Shown here piece after piece: positions 15,843 through 23,827 of a stretch of 64,000 bases of DNA. The notes under the pieces are model-generated. The model was not told the DNA's origin. It did no database searches and saw nothing but the letters and a program-made list of their open reading frames with translations. The number at the start of each line of letters is the position of its first letter. Position 1 is the first letter of the stretch. The position numbers and the translations under genes are program-made. Source of the DNA: an uncultured Candidatus Melainabacteria bacterium (GTDB lineage: Bacteria; Cyanobacteriota; Vampirovibrionia; Gastranaerophilales; Gastranaerophilaceae); contig CATLDC010000001.1 in assembly GCA_949902595.1 (NCBI GenBank), forward strand, positions 186,001 to 250,000, in the 5' to 3' direction.

Positions 15843-17078
15843 TTAATCCCCGGTAAACCCGTCAGCGCTCTTCTTCTTTGTCTGCTTTAAATACTCCTTG
15901 CGCTCGTTGATTTTCATCATGGTCTCCATATCCATCCGGTGGATTTTGCGCTCGTACTCAAGCTTTTTTATACCCTTTTCAAAATTCTCAGCCTTTTTGG
16001 CTTCTTTTTCCTTTTCTTTTTCAAGCTCCTTAGCGCGCTTTGCCTCAAACTCAACCTCTGACGCCGGAATTACTTCCGCATCCTGCTCAAGCCTGTAGCC
16101 GATTACAGACACAGGGAAAGACGAGCCGGTCAAAGACTCAAGACGAGAGTTCTCGCCATCAACATCAATGCTCCAGGTTCCCAAAAACTTCGGCACATCG
16201 CCTGTGTAAGCGTAAGCGCATAAAACAACTCGGTTTTCGTCGTTCGCGTCAAATCCCATCGGGTAAATGTCCCAGCGCTTCTCGTCAAAATCAACCCCGC
16301 CGGCGTTCGCCCAGTAGTTTACAATCGCGTCTCTGACCTGCGGAAGCTTGACCGCTTCACGCTTTTCAAAATCATAAACCCACAAATCAGTGCGCCAGAT
16401 TCCATCATGCCTGTAGCCGATTTTTTCTTTTACAACAAGCTTGGTGTTGTCGCTCGAAAAATCAATCGGGGTAAGGGTTCTGAATACAAATTTTGTGTCA
16501 ATATCCTTGCTTGTTGAAATGAGTGGTTTTTCTTCGCGGTTCAGGATGTTTGCCTTTTTAACCTTTTCAACATTGGAAAGCGTTGAATCCAGATTAATCA
16601 GGAACAAATCGCAGCTTGTGCAGTCAGACTGCGCGTAATAATACACAGCCGGATAAACGAGCTTTGTGTAATCACCGGAAACGATTCCCTGCGCATTAAT
16701 CTGCCGGTCAAAGTTCAGCTTCCGCGGAAGGCTCAATTCGGGGCTTCCTACAGGGTCGTTGTATTTTACGAGCTTGAACTTCTTTTGCGGAATGTAGACC
16801 ATGTTTTCGTCTTTTGGCATTTCAGCTTCACTTAGAAGTTTTCCGTTTATCTCTTTTTTTGTCTTGGCTCTTGATTTCGCTTCGTATTCAGCCACAGTCA
16901 TGTAGCCGGATTCCGGCATTTTGCTCTTTTCGTATTTTTCGCTCTCGCCCACTTTGTCGATTTCGTTTTTGTAAATCGTCTCGGCAACCGCCCTGTCCTG
17001 CCTTTTCATCACAGGATACTTCATCTGGTTGAAATGTACCTTCATTGCCATAATAGCGCCGGCCAAAGCTTCAAACAT
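15843..17078 (-). CDS. TolB-like beta-propeller protein of unknown function
   Basis: The 411-residue product starts at ATG 17078, which overlaps the upstream regulator stop as TAATG after GAAGGA; a longer frame to 17135 would run inside the regulator gene. The middle has WD/TolB-like blades (LTPIDFSSDNTKLVVKEKIG, TDLWVYDFEKREAVKL, YPMGFDANDENRVVLCAYAY). The C-terminus is a charged coiled coil of Lys/Glu repeats. There is a CTSC pair near residue 175 but no signal peptide. Translational coupling to a LuxR-type regulator and a hybrid kinase suggests a link to that signalling operon. I do not recognise a defined family. Confidence 0.55.
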   Translation of the reverse strand: MFEALAGAIMAMKVHFNQMKYPVMKRQDRAVAETIYKNEIDKVGESEKYEKSKMPESGYMTVAEYEAKSRAKTKKEINGKLLSEAEMPKDENMVYIPQKKFKLVKYNDPVGSPELSLPRKLNFDRQINAQGIVSGDYTKLVYPAVYYYAQSDCTSCDLFLINLDSTLSNVEKVKKANILNREEKPLISTSKDIDTKFVFRTLTPIDFSSDNTKLVVKEKIGYRHDGIWRTDLWVYDFEKREAVKLPQVRDAIVNYWANAGGVDFDEKRWDIYPMGFDANDENRVVLCAYAYTGDVPKFLGTWSIDVDGENSRLESLTGSSFPVSVIGYRLEQDAEVIPASEVEFEAKRAKELEKEKEKEAKKAENFEKGIKKLEYERKIHRMDMETMMKINERKEYLKQTKKKSADGFTGD

Positions 17079-17743
17079 TAAACCAATCCTTCTTTCATAG
17101 CTGTAACAGTTGCCTGCGTGCGCGAAGTTACGCAAAGCTTCTGCAAAATGCTGTGTACATGCGCCTTTGCAGTTGCTCTTGTGATAACAAGCTTGTCTGC
17201 AATCTGCGGGTTAGAAAGCCCTTCCACCATCAATTCCAAAACGTCAAGCTCTCTGTCAGTAAGTCCGTACGAGTTCTTGCGGTCTTTTGATTTTGAATCA
17301 GGGCTGCTTACAGGCTCCGGCGCCGGTCTTTGAAGGTTGGAGAATACAAGCCGCGCAATATTCGGGTCAATCCAGCCCACGCCTTCGTAAACGGATTTTA
17401 TTGCAGAAATTGTCTGTTCCGGTGTCGCGCCCTTCATGATATAGCCGTCTGCGCCGGCTTTGAACGCTTCAAACACATCGTTTTCGCTGTCGCGGGAGGT
17501 GAAAATCAGTATCTTAACATCCGGATTAAAGTCCTTAATCCTCCATGTTGCCTCGATTCCGTCCACGTTCGGAAGTCCGATATCCATGAGTATGACATCA
17601 GGCGAAAGCTCTCTTGCTTTTTTTATCCCATCCAGGCCGTCGGCTGCTTCTGCTGCGAGGTTAATCTCTTCTGCTTTATCCAAAAGCATTGACAAACCCA
17701 TTCTGTACAGTTCGTGGTCTTCTATAAGCAGCACATTTATCAT
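17078..17743 (-). CDS. NarL/LuxR-type response regulator
   Basis: The 221-residue protein has a receiver domain (residues 1-120) with acidic pocket IEDH, phospho-acceptor D54 in VILMDIGLPNVDG, Thr/Ser in LIFTSRD and Lys in YIMKGATPEQT. A linker rich in Pro/Ser follows, then a LuxR-type helix-turn-helix (LTDRELDVLELMVEGLSNPQIADKL, then ATAKAHVHSILQKL). It should bind DNA when phosphorylated. Its start overlaps the stop of the hybrid kinase by 4 bases (ATGA) and its stop overlaps the next gene, so kinase, regulator and propeller protein form one coupled operon. Confidence 0.9.
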   Translation of the reverse strand: MINVLLIEDHELYRMGLSMLLDKAEEINLAAEAADGLDGIKKARELSPDVILMDIGLPNVDGIEATWRIKDFNPDVKILIFTSRDSENDVFEAFKAGADGYIMKGATPEQTISAIKSVYEGVGWIDPNIARLVFSNLQRPAPEPVSSPDSKSKDRKNSYGLTDRELDVLELMVEGLSNPQIADKLVITRATAKAHVHSILQKLCVTSRTQATVTAMKEGLV

Positions 17744-19287
17744 ACCAAAACACCCTCTTTTACAGTATCAGTAAGCAGGAACGAAAACTCGCTTCCCTTG
17801 TTAAGCACGCTCTCGAGCCAGATTTTCCCGCCATGTGATTCAATAATCTGGCGTGAAAGATAAAGCCCCAGCCCTGTTCCGGTCGAGCGTTTTTTGCTCG
17901 TTCCCTGTGAGAACCTCTGGAACATGTTTGGAATATCTTCCTGCGGAATCCCGCACCCGTTGTCGGATACAGAGAAAATCAAATCCTTGCTCTCATTTTT
18001 TATCGTAATCACGACCCGTCCGCCTTCCTGCGTGTAATTAATCGCGTTTCCACACAGGTTGCAGATTACACGTCGGATTTCGCTCCGGTCAGCATTAATG
18101 ACAATTGTTTTGTCAGAGCAATCTATTGAAAAATCAATGTTCTTGCCTTCTGCAAGCGGTTTGAGTTCGTTATAAACCTGCTCTGTCAGGTTGTAAATAT
18201 TGAAATTCGTTTTTGCAAGTGTGAGTTTCTCCGCATCATACTTATAAACTTCCAAAAGCGCGTTAACAAGCCCGAGCAAGTCTTCGTTGCTCTTCTGCAT
18301 GGTAGAGAGCAAAAGTTTCTGCTTTTCGTCAATCTCGCCCAGAGCTCCGTTGAGGAAGAAAGTCAGGGTCTGAATCGCAGCAAGGAGTGGGGTTCTCAAA
18401 TCGTGAGTCAGAGTTGCGATAAAATCGTCTCTTAATTTGTCGGATTTTTTTTGTTCTGTAACATCGCGGATAACGCCCACAAAGCGTTTGAACTCATCGT
18501 CAGGGTTGATTCTTGCAAAGCTGATATCAACCGGGACAACGCTTGAGCTTAGCGGGTTTTTTACCTGAAAATCTCTCAGGAAGAGTTCGCTCTCCTCAAG
18601 TTTGTGCAGCTCTTTTGAGATAAAAGTCTTTTTGCTGAACAAAAAATCATCAATTGAAGACATCACAATCTTGCTGTTAACAAGACCGATAAGGTTTTCG
18701 CATGCCGGATTGACCTGTTCAATAATTCCGTCCTCGTTTACAATAACGATTCCGTCAGCGCAATAGTTAACAATCCCTTCGAGTTTTGCGTTGGACTGTT
18801 TTAAATCCGCGGTTCTCTCGTCCACAATCTGTTCCAGATTGTGTGAGTATTTTTCAAGTTCGCCTTTTGTTTCCTCGAGTTCGGCAATTTTTTTTCTTAG
18901 TTCGCTTAAGAGGTAGCTTCTTTCAATACCGTTTCTGATATTAATAATCAAATCGTCGTTGTTCCACGGTTTTTCAATATATCTATACAGTCCGATTTCG
19001 TTAATCGCGCGAATCGCATTTTCTTTATCCGCGTAACCTGTAAGAAGGATTTTGCTCACTTCCGGATACATTTTTTTGACTTCTGAAAGAAATTCGAGTC
19101 CGTTCATCTTTGGCATCAAAAAGTCGGAGATGACCAAATCCGGGGTGTTATTCTTCAGAAATTCAACCGCTTCTTCGGGGTCATTAAAAAAGTGCGCATC
19201 AGAAAATCCCTCGACCTTAAGCAATGTCTTGAAAGCAGAGGTCACTATCTTCTCATCATCGACTACTACAATCTTCCCCGTGTTCAT
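17740..19287 (-). CDS. Cytoplasmic hybrid sensor kinase: receiver-coiled coil-PAS-HisKA-HATPase
   Basis: The 515-residue protein begins with a receiver domain (D55 in LVISDFLMPKMNG, K in YIEKPWNNDDL). A coiled coil follows (about 135-165), then a PAS domain (ANAKLEGIVNYCADGIVIVN region, 170-280), HisKA with the phospho-acceptor in TLTHDLRTPLLAA, and HATPase_c with N box CNLCGNAINYT, SVSDNGCGIP and GTGLGLYLSRQI. It has no membrane segment, so it acts in the cytoplasm, probably taking phosphate input from another kinase through its receiver. A TAAGAT box lies six bases before the ATG, another possible leaderless start. Its likely partner is the coupled NarL-type regulator. Confidence 0.88.
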   Translation of the reverse strand: MNTGKIVVVDDEKIVTSAFKTLLKVEGFSDAHFFNDPEEAVEFLKNNTPDLVISDFLMPKMNGLEFLSEVKKMYPEVSKILLTGYADKENAIRAINEIGLYRYIEKPWNNDDLIINIRNGIERSYLLSELRKKIAELEETKGELEKYSHNLEQIVDERTADLKQSNAKLEGIVNYCADGIVIVNEDGIIEQVNPACENLIGLVNSKIVMSSIDDFLFSKKTFISKELHKLEESELFLRDFQVKNPLSSSVVPVDISFARINPDDEFKRFVGVIRDVTEQKKSDKLRDDFIATLTHDLRTPLLAAIQTLTFFLNGALGEIDEKQKLLLSTMQKSNEDLLGLVNALLEVYKYDAEKLTLAKTNFNIYNLTEQVYNELKPLAEGKNIDFSIDCSDKTIVINADRSEIRRVICNLCGNAINYTQEGGRVVITIKNESKDLIFSVSDNGCGIPQEDIPNMFQRFSQGTSKKRSTGTGLGLYLSRQIIESHGGKIWLESVLNKGSEFSFLLTDTVKEGVLV

Positions 19288-19326
19288 ATTCTCATCTTAA
19301 CCCAAATAATCTTATTAGACAAATTA

Positions 19327-19354
19327 TTAACATTTATAAATAATATGGTATAAT
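19327..19354 (+). promoter_or_regulatory. Promoter of the pilin-like gene
   Basis: TTAACA (19327-19332), a 16-base spacer and TATAAT (19349-19354) preceded by TGG. The start codon at 19381 lies 26 bases downstream and has a GGAGAG ribosome-binding site. Confidence 0.65.
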
Positions 19355-19380
19355 CAATTGTAAACAAGATGGAGAGACTT

Positions 19381-20190
19381 ATGAAAAAAACACTTAGAGG
19401 ATTCACCTTAGTAGAACTTTTGATAACAATGGCAATTGTTGGTGCTGTTGCAGCGCTAACAATACCCGGACTTGTAAGCGGGACAAACAAAGCCAGCACC
19501 GGTCCCGAGCTTGCAAGGGTGGTTGAAAGGCTTGAAGTCGGGCTTAGAAACGTGATTGACACAGCGAATAAGAATATTGTAGAAGAGGGCGGAGAGCCGA
19601 CAAATGAATTAATGGCTATCCAGATAAAGGACTTATTTCCGTCTCAGAGCAGTGAAACATATATTATAGGAAATTCTGACGCTGATAGAAACCTTTTTGG
19701 TAACACAGGCTCACTTACCGGCGTAGAAGAATTTGACAAAGACAATCCGACGTTCAGCAATACTATGCCGGGGTATTTTGATTCAATCAAGAGCTACAGC
19801 GGCGGAGAAAAAACAGCCAATATTATTTATGACACTCTTTCTCCGTACAAGGTTAAGAAGTCAAACGCAATTATAGTGCCTTATGTGGCCCCGTCTTTAT
19901 TAACTGATGACAAAATTAAAGCTGATTCAATGATTGGGCATGTATTTGTTGATATAAACGGGGACAAAAAGCCTAACAAAGAAGGGCAAGACATATTTTT
20001 ATTCGGGATTTTGAACAACGGGCACCTGATTCCGGCCGGGATAGAAGAATTTAATGACGGCTGGAGTGAAATATATTCTGTTGATTTAAACGTACCGCTT
20101 AAAGAAGACGGTTGCAGCGGTGATACAATCACAAACGGATTATCTTGCACAGCGCGAGTTGCTGCAAATGGATGGAAAGTAGATTACTAA
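19381..20190 (+). CDS. Type IV pilin-like / pseudopilin protein
   Basis: The 269-residue protein starts MKKTLRGFTLVELLITMAIV, the class III signal of type IV pilins and type II secretion pseudopilins: a short basic leader, cleavage after Gly, then Phe and Glu at +5 within a hydrophobic helix. ATG 19381 follows GGAGAG; an ATG at 19369 in frame is less likely. The rest is a soluble domain without recognisable motifs, with two cysteines near the C-terminus (DGCSGDTITNGLSCTARV) that could form the usual pilin disulphide loop. No pilus assembly genes lie nearby. Free-standing pilin-like proteins of this size are common in Vampirovibrionia and cyanobacteria. Confidence 0.82.
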   Translation: MKKTLRGFTLVELLITMAIVGAVAALTIPGLVSGTNKASTGPELARVVERLEVGLRNVIDTANKNIVEEGGEPTNELMAIQIKDLFPSQSSETYIIGNSDADRNLFGNTGSLTGVEEFDKDNPTFSNTMPGYFDSIKSYSGGEKTANIIYDTLSPYKVKKSNAIIVPYVAPSLLTDDKIKADSMIGHVFVDINGDKKPNKEGQDIFLFGILNNGHLIPAGIEEFNDGWSEIYSVDLNVPLKEDGCSGDTITNGLSCTARVAANGWKVDY

Positions 20191-20212
20191 TTTAATAAAG
20201 GAGAAAAATAAA

Positions 20213-20449
20213 ATGGCAGAAGCAAAACTTTTAGCAAGCATTCAGAGATCAGACACAGAACAGTTGCAGATTTCTATTTCAGAATACAGAGGCAAAAGCT
20301 ATTTCAATTTAAGAATATTCTACACAACAGATGACGGCGCAACATGGCTTCCGACAAAAAAGGGCGTTACTTTTGCACCTGACCAGCTTGATATTCTTTC
20401 TGAGGCGATTGAAGAAGCAAAAAAAGAGTTTATGACTGAAGAGGAATAA
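20213..20449 (+). CDS. PC4-family single-strand DNA-binding protein
   Basis: The 78-residue protein contains the PC4 core: ISISEYRGKSYFNLRIFY, then TDDGATWLPTKKGVTF, then a final amphipathic helix (LDILSEAIEEAKKEF). The pattern YRGK...R..Y......W.PTKKG is diagnostic for the PC4/YdbC group, which forms dimers that bind single-stranded DNA and influence transcription or repair. A good ribosome-binding site (AAAGGAGAAAA) precedes the ATG. It lies 22 bases after the pilin-like gene. A dispersed GC-rich repeat follows its stop. Confidence 0.8.
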   Translation: MAEAKLLASIQRSDTEQLQISISEYRGKSYFNLRIFYTTDDGATWLPTKKGVTFAPDQLDILSEAIEEAKKEFMTEEE

Positions 20450-20454
20450 GCGCG

Positions 20455-20488
20455 TTCCCTCCCTAGACGGGGAGGGTTAGGGTGGGGT
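20455..20488 (+). repeat. Dispersed GC-rich repeat that forms the histidine-kinase leader
   Basis: The core CGGGGAGGGTTAGGGTGGGG (20468-20487) differs by one base from the copy inside the AsmA gene. Its GGTGGGG end sits 7-13 bases before the kinase ATG and appears to serve as the ribosome-binding site. Confidence 0.65.
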
Positions 20489-20494
20489 ACAGCA

Positions 20495-21208
20495 ATGAAC
20501 AACATTCAAGACGAATTTATATCAACAGTTTCACACGAGCTTAGAACCCCTCTTACCAGCATAAGAGGGTTTTCTCAAACTCTTTTAAATTCGTGGGACA
20601 AAATTAAGGACGAGGACAAAAAAAAGTTCATCGGGATTATCGAAGACCAGTCAAACCGGCTTATTAACCTTGTTGAAAACATCCTTTCCGTCTCAAAAAT
20701 GAACACCACAAATCAGGTGCTAAAAAAGGTTGATATAAATTCATCTATCGAAAAACTTGTTCCGATGTTTTCCGGCCAGTACAAGACCCGAAATTTTATC
20801 ACAAGGCTTCACAAAAACCTTCCGGAAGCGAGACTGGATGAGGATAAATTCCAGCAGGTGATGACAAACCTTATTGATAACGCAGCAAAGTATTCCGAAG
20901 ACGGGCAAAACGTTACGATAACAACCGGAATTTCGGAAAACATGATTTCCATAAAGGTTCAGGATGAGGGAGTGGGAATCAGAAAAGAAGACTTCACAAA
21001 AGTGTTCCAAAAATTTACCCGGCTTGAAAACCATCTCACCAGCAAGACTCAAGGCAACGGGCTCGGGCTTTATATCACAAAACAGATTGTTGAAAAAATG
21101 GGTGGACAAATAACTTTTCAGAGTGAAGAAAAAAAAGGGACAATTTTTGAAGTCCGGTTTCCGTTTTACAATCAGGAGGAGGCTCTAAAATGCTCTCAAC
21201 TGTCCTGA
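20495..21208 (+). CDS. Minimal histidine kinase (HisKA-HATPase) without sensor domain
   Basis: The 237-residue protein begins almost directly with the dimerisation domain: DEFISTVSHELRTPLTSIRG has the phospho-acceptor His at 14. The ATPase domain follows, with N box (MTNLIDNAAKYS), DEGVGI, F box (FQKFTRL) and GNGLGLYITKQI. There is no sensory, membrane or PAS segment, so it must receive its signal from a partner or act constitutively. The start is preceded by a dispersed repeat, so the original N-terminal part could have been lost by repeat insertion; this is inference. It overlaps the next gene, a double-receiver protein, by 19 bases. Confidence 0.88.
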   Translation: MNNIQDEFISTVSHELRTPLTSIRGFSQTLLNSWDKIKDEDKKKFIGIIEDQSNRLINLVENILSVSKMNTTNQVLKKVDINSSIEKLVPMFSGQYKTRNFITRLHKNLPEARLDEDKFQQVMTNLIDNAAKYSEDGQNVTITTGISENMISIKVQDEGVGIRKEDFTKVFQKFTRLENHLTSKTQGNGLGLYITKQIVEKMGGQITFQSEEKKGTIFEVRFPFYNQEEALKCSQLS

Positions 21209-22464
21209 TAATCGACAAGCGCAAGGAATTATCCACCAAATATAAAAAAAGCATTGAGGACGAACAAACAAGCGCAATCATTGCGCGGAATCTCAAAGAC
21301 GCAATCCATGAGATTCAGGCATCAGAGCCGGACATGATTATTGTTTCAGACTCAATAGAAGAAAACCTGACAGATTTCTGCGAAAAAATAAGGGCTTTAA
21401 CTTATGATACCCGCCCGACAATAATAGCGCTATCTAAATCCGCAGACTCATCCGATAGAATCAGTGTTCTGGAATGCGGCGCAGACGATTTTTTGAGCGA
21501 GCCTGTGAATATAGACGAGTTTAAAACGCGCGTAAAGGCGCACCTTAGACGCGACATTGAAAGCAGCCTTGACACAAAGACCCTGCTTCCGAATCAGAAG
21601 TACGTAAAAAAAGGGCTAAAACGCGTTTTGAACTCCGAGCATAAACATGCGGTTTTGCTGCTCGGAATCGAAAACCTCGAAGATTACAAGAGCGTTTATT
21701 CCGAACTTGCGGGTGACAAACTTATCCAGACGCTTGTTGCAATAGCGAAATCAACGCTTGATTCCAATGATTTTCTGGGTCAGCTTGATGAGAAGAATTT
21801 TGTAATAATAACAAACCCGTATAGCGCAGAAAAAATGGCAGCATTTTTGACATTTGCGTTTGACACGGTGGCTCCGAAGTTTTATTCCCAGCAGGATGTA
21901 AAACGCGGCTACATGCTGATGAAGGGCGACCGCGAGGCCGGCATGCGGGCTGATTTTGTCTCGATTCTGATAGGCGGAATCCTTGACAACTATGAGCTAA
22001 TAACCACGGTGGACGGGCTTTTGGAGCGCCTGTATTCAATAAAAAAAATCGCAAAGATTCCGAACGGGTCAAACTATGCAATTGACAGGGTTAAACTTGC
22101 GGGAGGAAACTCTGTAATCGAGCCTTCTGCAAGCCAGAGCATATTTATAAAAGAGTCTGACAGCGCTTTATCTCTGCTCCTTCGCACAACACTGGAGCTT
22201 CAGGGCTATGATGTGGTTGATTCAATTGATTTGGAATCATCTATCCAGCCGGGAATTTTGATTCTGGACAGCGAAGACGACTTGTCAGGACTGAATCTTT
22301 GCCGTGAATTAAAGGGTCGTTTGAATTTTGTCAACACAAAGATTATCATGACAACCACGGTGCATGACAAGGCAGCAATTTTGGATGCCGGTGCGGATTT
22401 GTATCTTCCAAAGCCTTACGAAATCTCGGATTTGATTCGCTGGGTCGAGTATTTTATCGAATAA
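21190..22464 (+). CDS. Receiver - degenerate GGDEF - receiver protein
   Basis: The 424-residue protein has three parts. Residues 1-120 resemble a receiver but the acceptor region reads MIIVSDSIEEN, so the phosphate site is uncertain. Residues 130-300 look like a diguanylate cyclase fold (KHAVLLLGIENLEDYKSVYSELAGDKLIQTL) but the GGDEF position reads LDEKNF, so it is probably inactive. Residues 315-424 form a second receiver with LILDSEDDLSG and Lys in YLPKPYEISDL. It is translationally linked to the minimal histidine kinase. A scaffold or c-di-GMP-binding role is possible. Confidence 0.72.
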   Translation: MLSTVLIIDKRKELSTKYKKSIEDEQTSAIIARNLKDAIHEIQASEPDMIIVSDSIEENLTDFCEKIRALTYDTRPTIIALSKSADSSDRISVLECGADDFLSEPVNIDEFKTRVKAHLRRDIESSLDTKTLLPNQKYVKKGLKRVLNSEHKHAVLLLGIENLEDYKSVYSELAGDKLIQTLVAIAKSTLDSNDFLGQLDEKNFVIITNPYSAEKMAAFLTFAFDTVAPKFYSQQDVKRGYMLMKGDREAGMRADFVSILIGGILDNYELITTVDGLLERLYSIKKIAKIPNGSNYAIDRVKLAGGNSVIEPSASQSIFIKESDSALSLLLRTTLELQGYDVVDSIDLESSIQPGILILDSEDDLSGLNLCRELKGRLNFVNTKIIMTTTVHDKAAILDAGADLYLPKPYEISDLIRWVEYFIE

Positions 22465-22497
22465 TTTCTGGAAATTTTTCGCCTGTGGTCAAAAAAC

Positions 22498-22525
22498 TTG
22501 CAAAAAAACTTTTATGTGGTATTTT
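22498..22525 (+). promoter_or_regulatory. Promoter of tRNA-Arg
   Basis: TTGCAA (22498-22503), a 16-base spacer ending in TGG, and TATTTT (22520-22525). The mature tRNA starts 12 bases downstream. Confidence 0.5.
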
Positions 22526-22536
22526 TAGAAATGTAA

Positions 22537-22583
<47 letters not shown>

Positions 22584-22610
<27 letters not shown>

Positions 22611-22973
22611 TTTTTGTTTGCAAAGAAATTTTTTTAACAGAATTTTTAAATAATAAATAAACCCTTTTTTCACTTGTATTTTGGGCAGAACTTCTTTCTC
22701 TTTAATATCTTGTTTTTTATCTTCAAACACTGTTATAACTTTATGAGTATTTTTATCATAAGGAATAATGTACCATTTGTTATTAAATTTGTACCTGTAT
22801 CTTGTTACCCTGTTCGATTGCCGGTCTAAAAAGTAAAAATTCTCATCAAATTTATTGTCTCTTATCCTTCTTTGAATAGTCTTTCTATCGATTTGTACAC
22901 CTAATCTTTCATCACATCTTCTTTTAAAATGAGTTGTTTGATTTTTAGCCTTGCTGTTGCGATGTTTTGCCAT
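22584..22973 (-). CDS. Small basic protein, DUF4258-like, ending antisense inside tRNA-Arg
   Basis: The 129-residue protein is strongly basic. It has HFKRRCDERLGVQIDRKTIQ, then VTRYRYKFNNKWYIIPYDKN and HKVITVFED, an order that resembles DUF4258/RelE-like small proteins (HxxxRxxER...Y......ITV). The C-terminus is a Lys/Tyr/Leu-rich helix. The last eight codons (YPGCDSNA) and the stop are the reverse complement of the tRNA-Arg 3' half. That suggests a recent frame extension or an insertion next to the tRNA gene. The call of a toxin-like fold is tentative. ATG 22973 is preceded by AAGG. It lies 2 nt after the PHP gene in the same direction. Confidence 0.5.
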
Positions 22974-22975
22974 AA

Positions 22976-23818
22976 TTAAGCCTTATATCTTAGTATCGTC
23001 GTAATCTCACTTCCTTCAACCTCAATCCCCTCCCTATTCAGCTTGCCAAGCGGAATGTCCTTGTTCGTGCCATGGTAATCACTCCCGCCGGAGACTAAAA
23101 GGTTGTTTTTTGAGGCACAACTTAAAAGAAACTCAGTTTCTGATTGACTGTAACGTGAATAATGACACTCCAAACCCTGAATCCCGTAACCAATCATCTC
23201 CTTAAGCCGCGGAATAAACCCGGATTCTGTGAGGTGTACTTCGCCCTCACCTCCTAGCGGATGCGCCCAGATAGCAACCCCGCCGGCTTGTTTGATTATC
23301 TTAATCGCCTCAATGCCATCAAAACGCGTGTTACCAGTCTTGCAACCGTCAAGGTATTTTTTCATGGCACTTACGTTGTCCAGGGCAAGCGCACGGCTTA
23401 CAAGTATGTTTGCAAGATGGGTCTTTACCACACTGCGCCTTGAATAGAGCCAGTCAAGCTCCGGTTGCGTAAGCTCAATACCCCAGACATCTTTGAGGTA
23501 TTTTATGCGCGTTTCAAGCTTGGAGCGCCGAAGCTTTTTTCCATGTTCGATAAGAGAAAAAAGGGATTTTTCGCAAGGGTCATAATTGTACCCGAGAATG
23601 TGACATTTTATTGAACCCGCAAGACAGGTTAGCTCAACCCCGCGTATAAAGGTGATTTCAGGCGGAATCATCGCTGCCATTTCTTCGCAGCCCTCGATTG
23701 TATCGTGGTCAGTAAGGGCAAAAACATCAAGCCCAGCAGCCTTAATCTTGGCCGCAAGCTCGGCTATGGTGTCGCTGCCATCAGAATAGCAGCTGTGTAT
23801 ATGTAAATCTGCTTTCAT
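22976..23818 (-). CDS. PHP-domain phosphoesterase (TrpH/RNase AM-like)
   Basis: The 280-residue protein starts MKADLHIHSCYSDGSDTIAE, the first PHP metal-binding motif (HxH). FALTDHDTIEG is motif 2, IRGVELTC motif 3, WAHPLGGEG motif 4, and SGGSDYHG the last motif. Length and order match the YciV/TrpH family, which removes nucleotides from 5' ends of RNA or hydrolyses 3',5'-nucleoside bisphosphates. ATG 23818 follows AGGAACG. It lies 9 bases after the PHP-UvrD gene, so both PHP proteins are in one operon and may share nucleic-acid ends as substrates. Confidence 0.87.
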   Translation of the reverse strand: MKADLHIHSCYSDGSDTIAELAAKIKAAGLDVFALTDHDTIEGCEEMAAMIPPEITFIRGVELTCLAGSIKCHILGYNYDPCEKSLFSLIEHGKKLRRSKLETRIKYLKDVWGIELTQPELDWLYSRRSVVKTHLANILVSRALALDNVSAMKKYLDGCKTGNTRFDGIEAIKIIKQAGGVAIWAHPLGGEGEVHLTESGFIPRLKEMIGYGIQGLECHYSRYSQSETEFLLSCASKNNLLVSGGSDYHGTNKDIPLGKLNREGIEVEGSEITTILRYKA

Positions 23819-23827
23819 AAATCGTTC

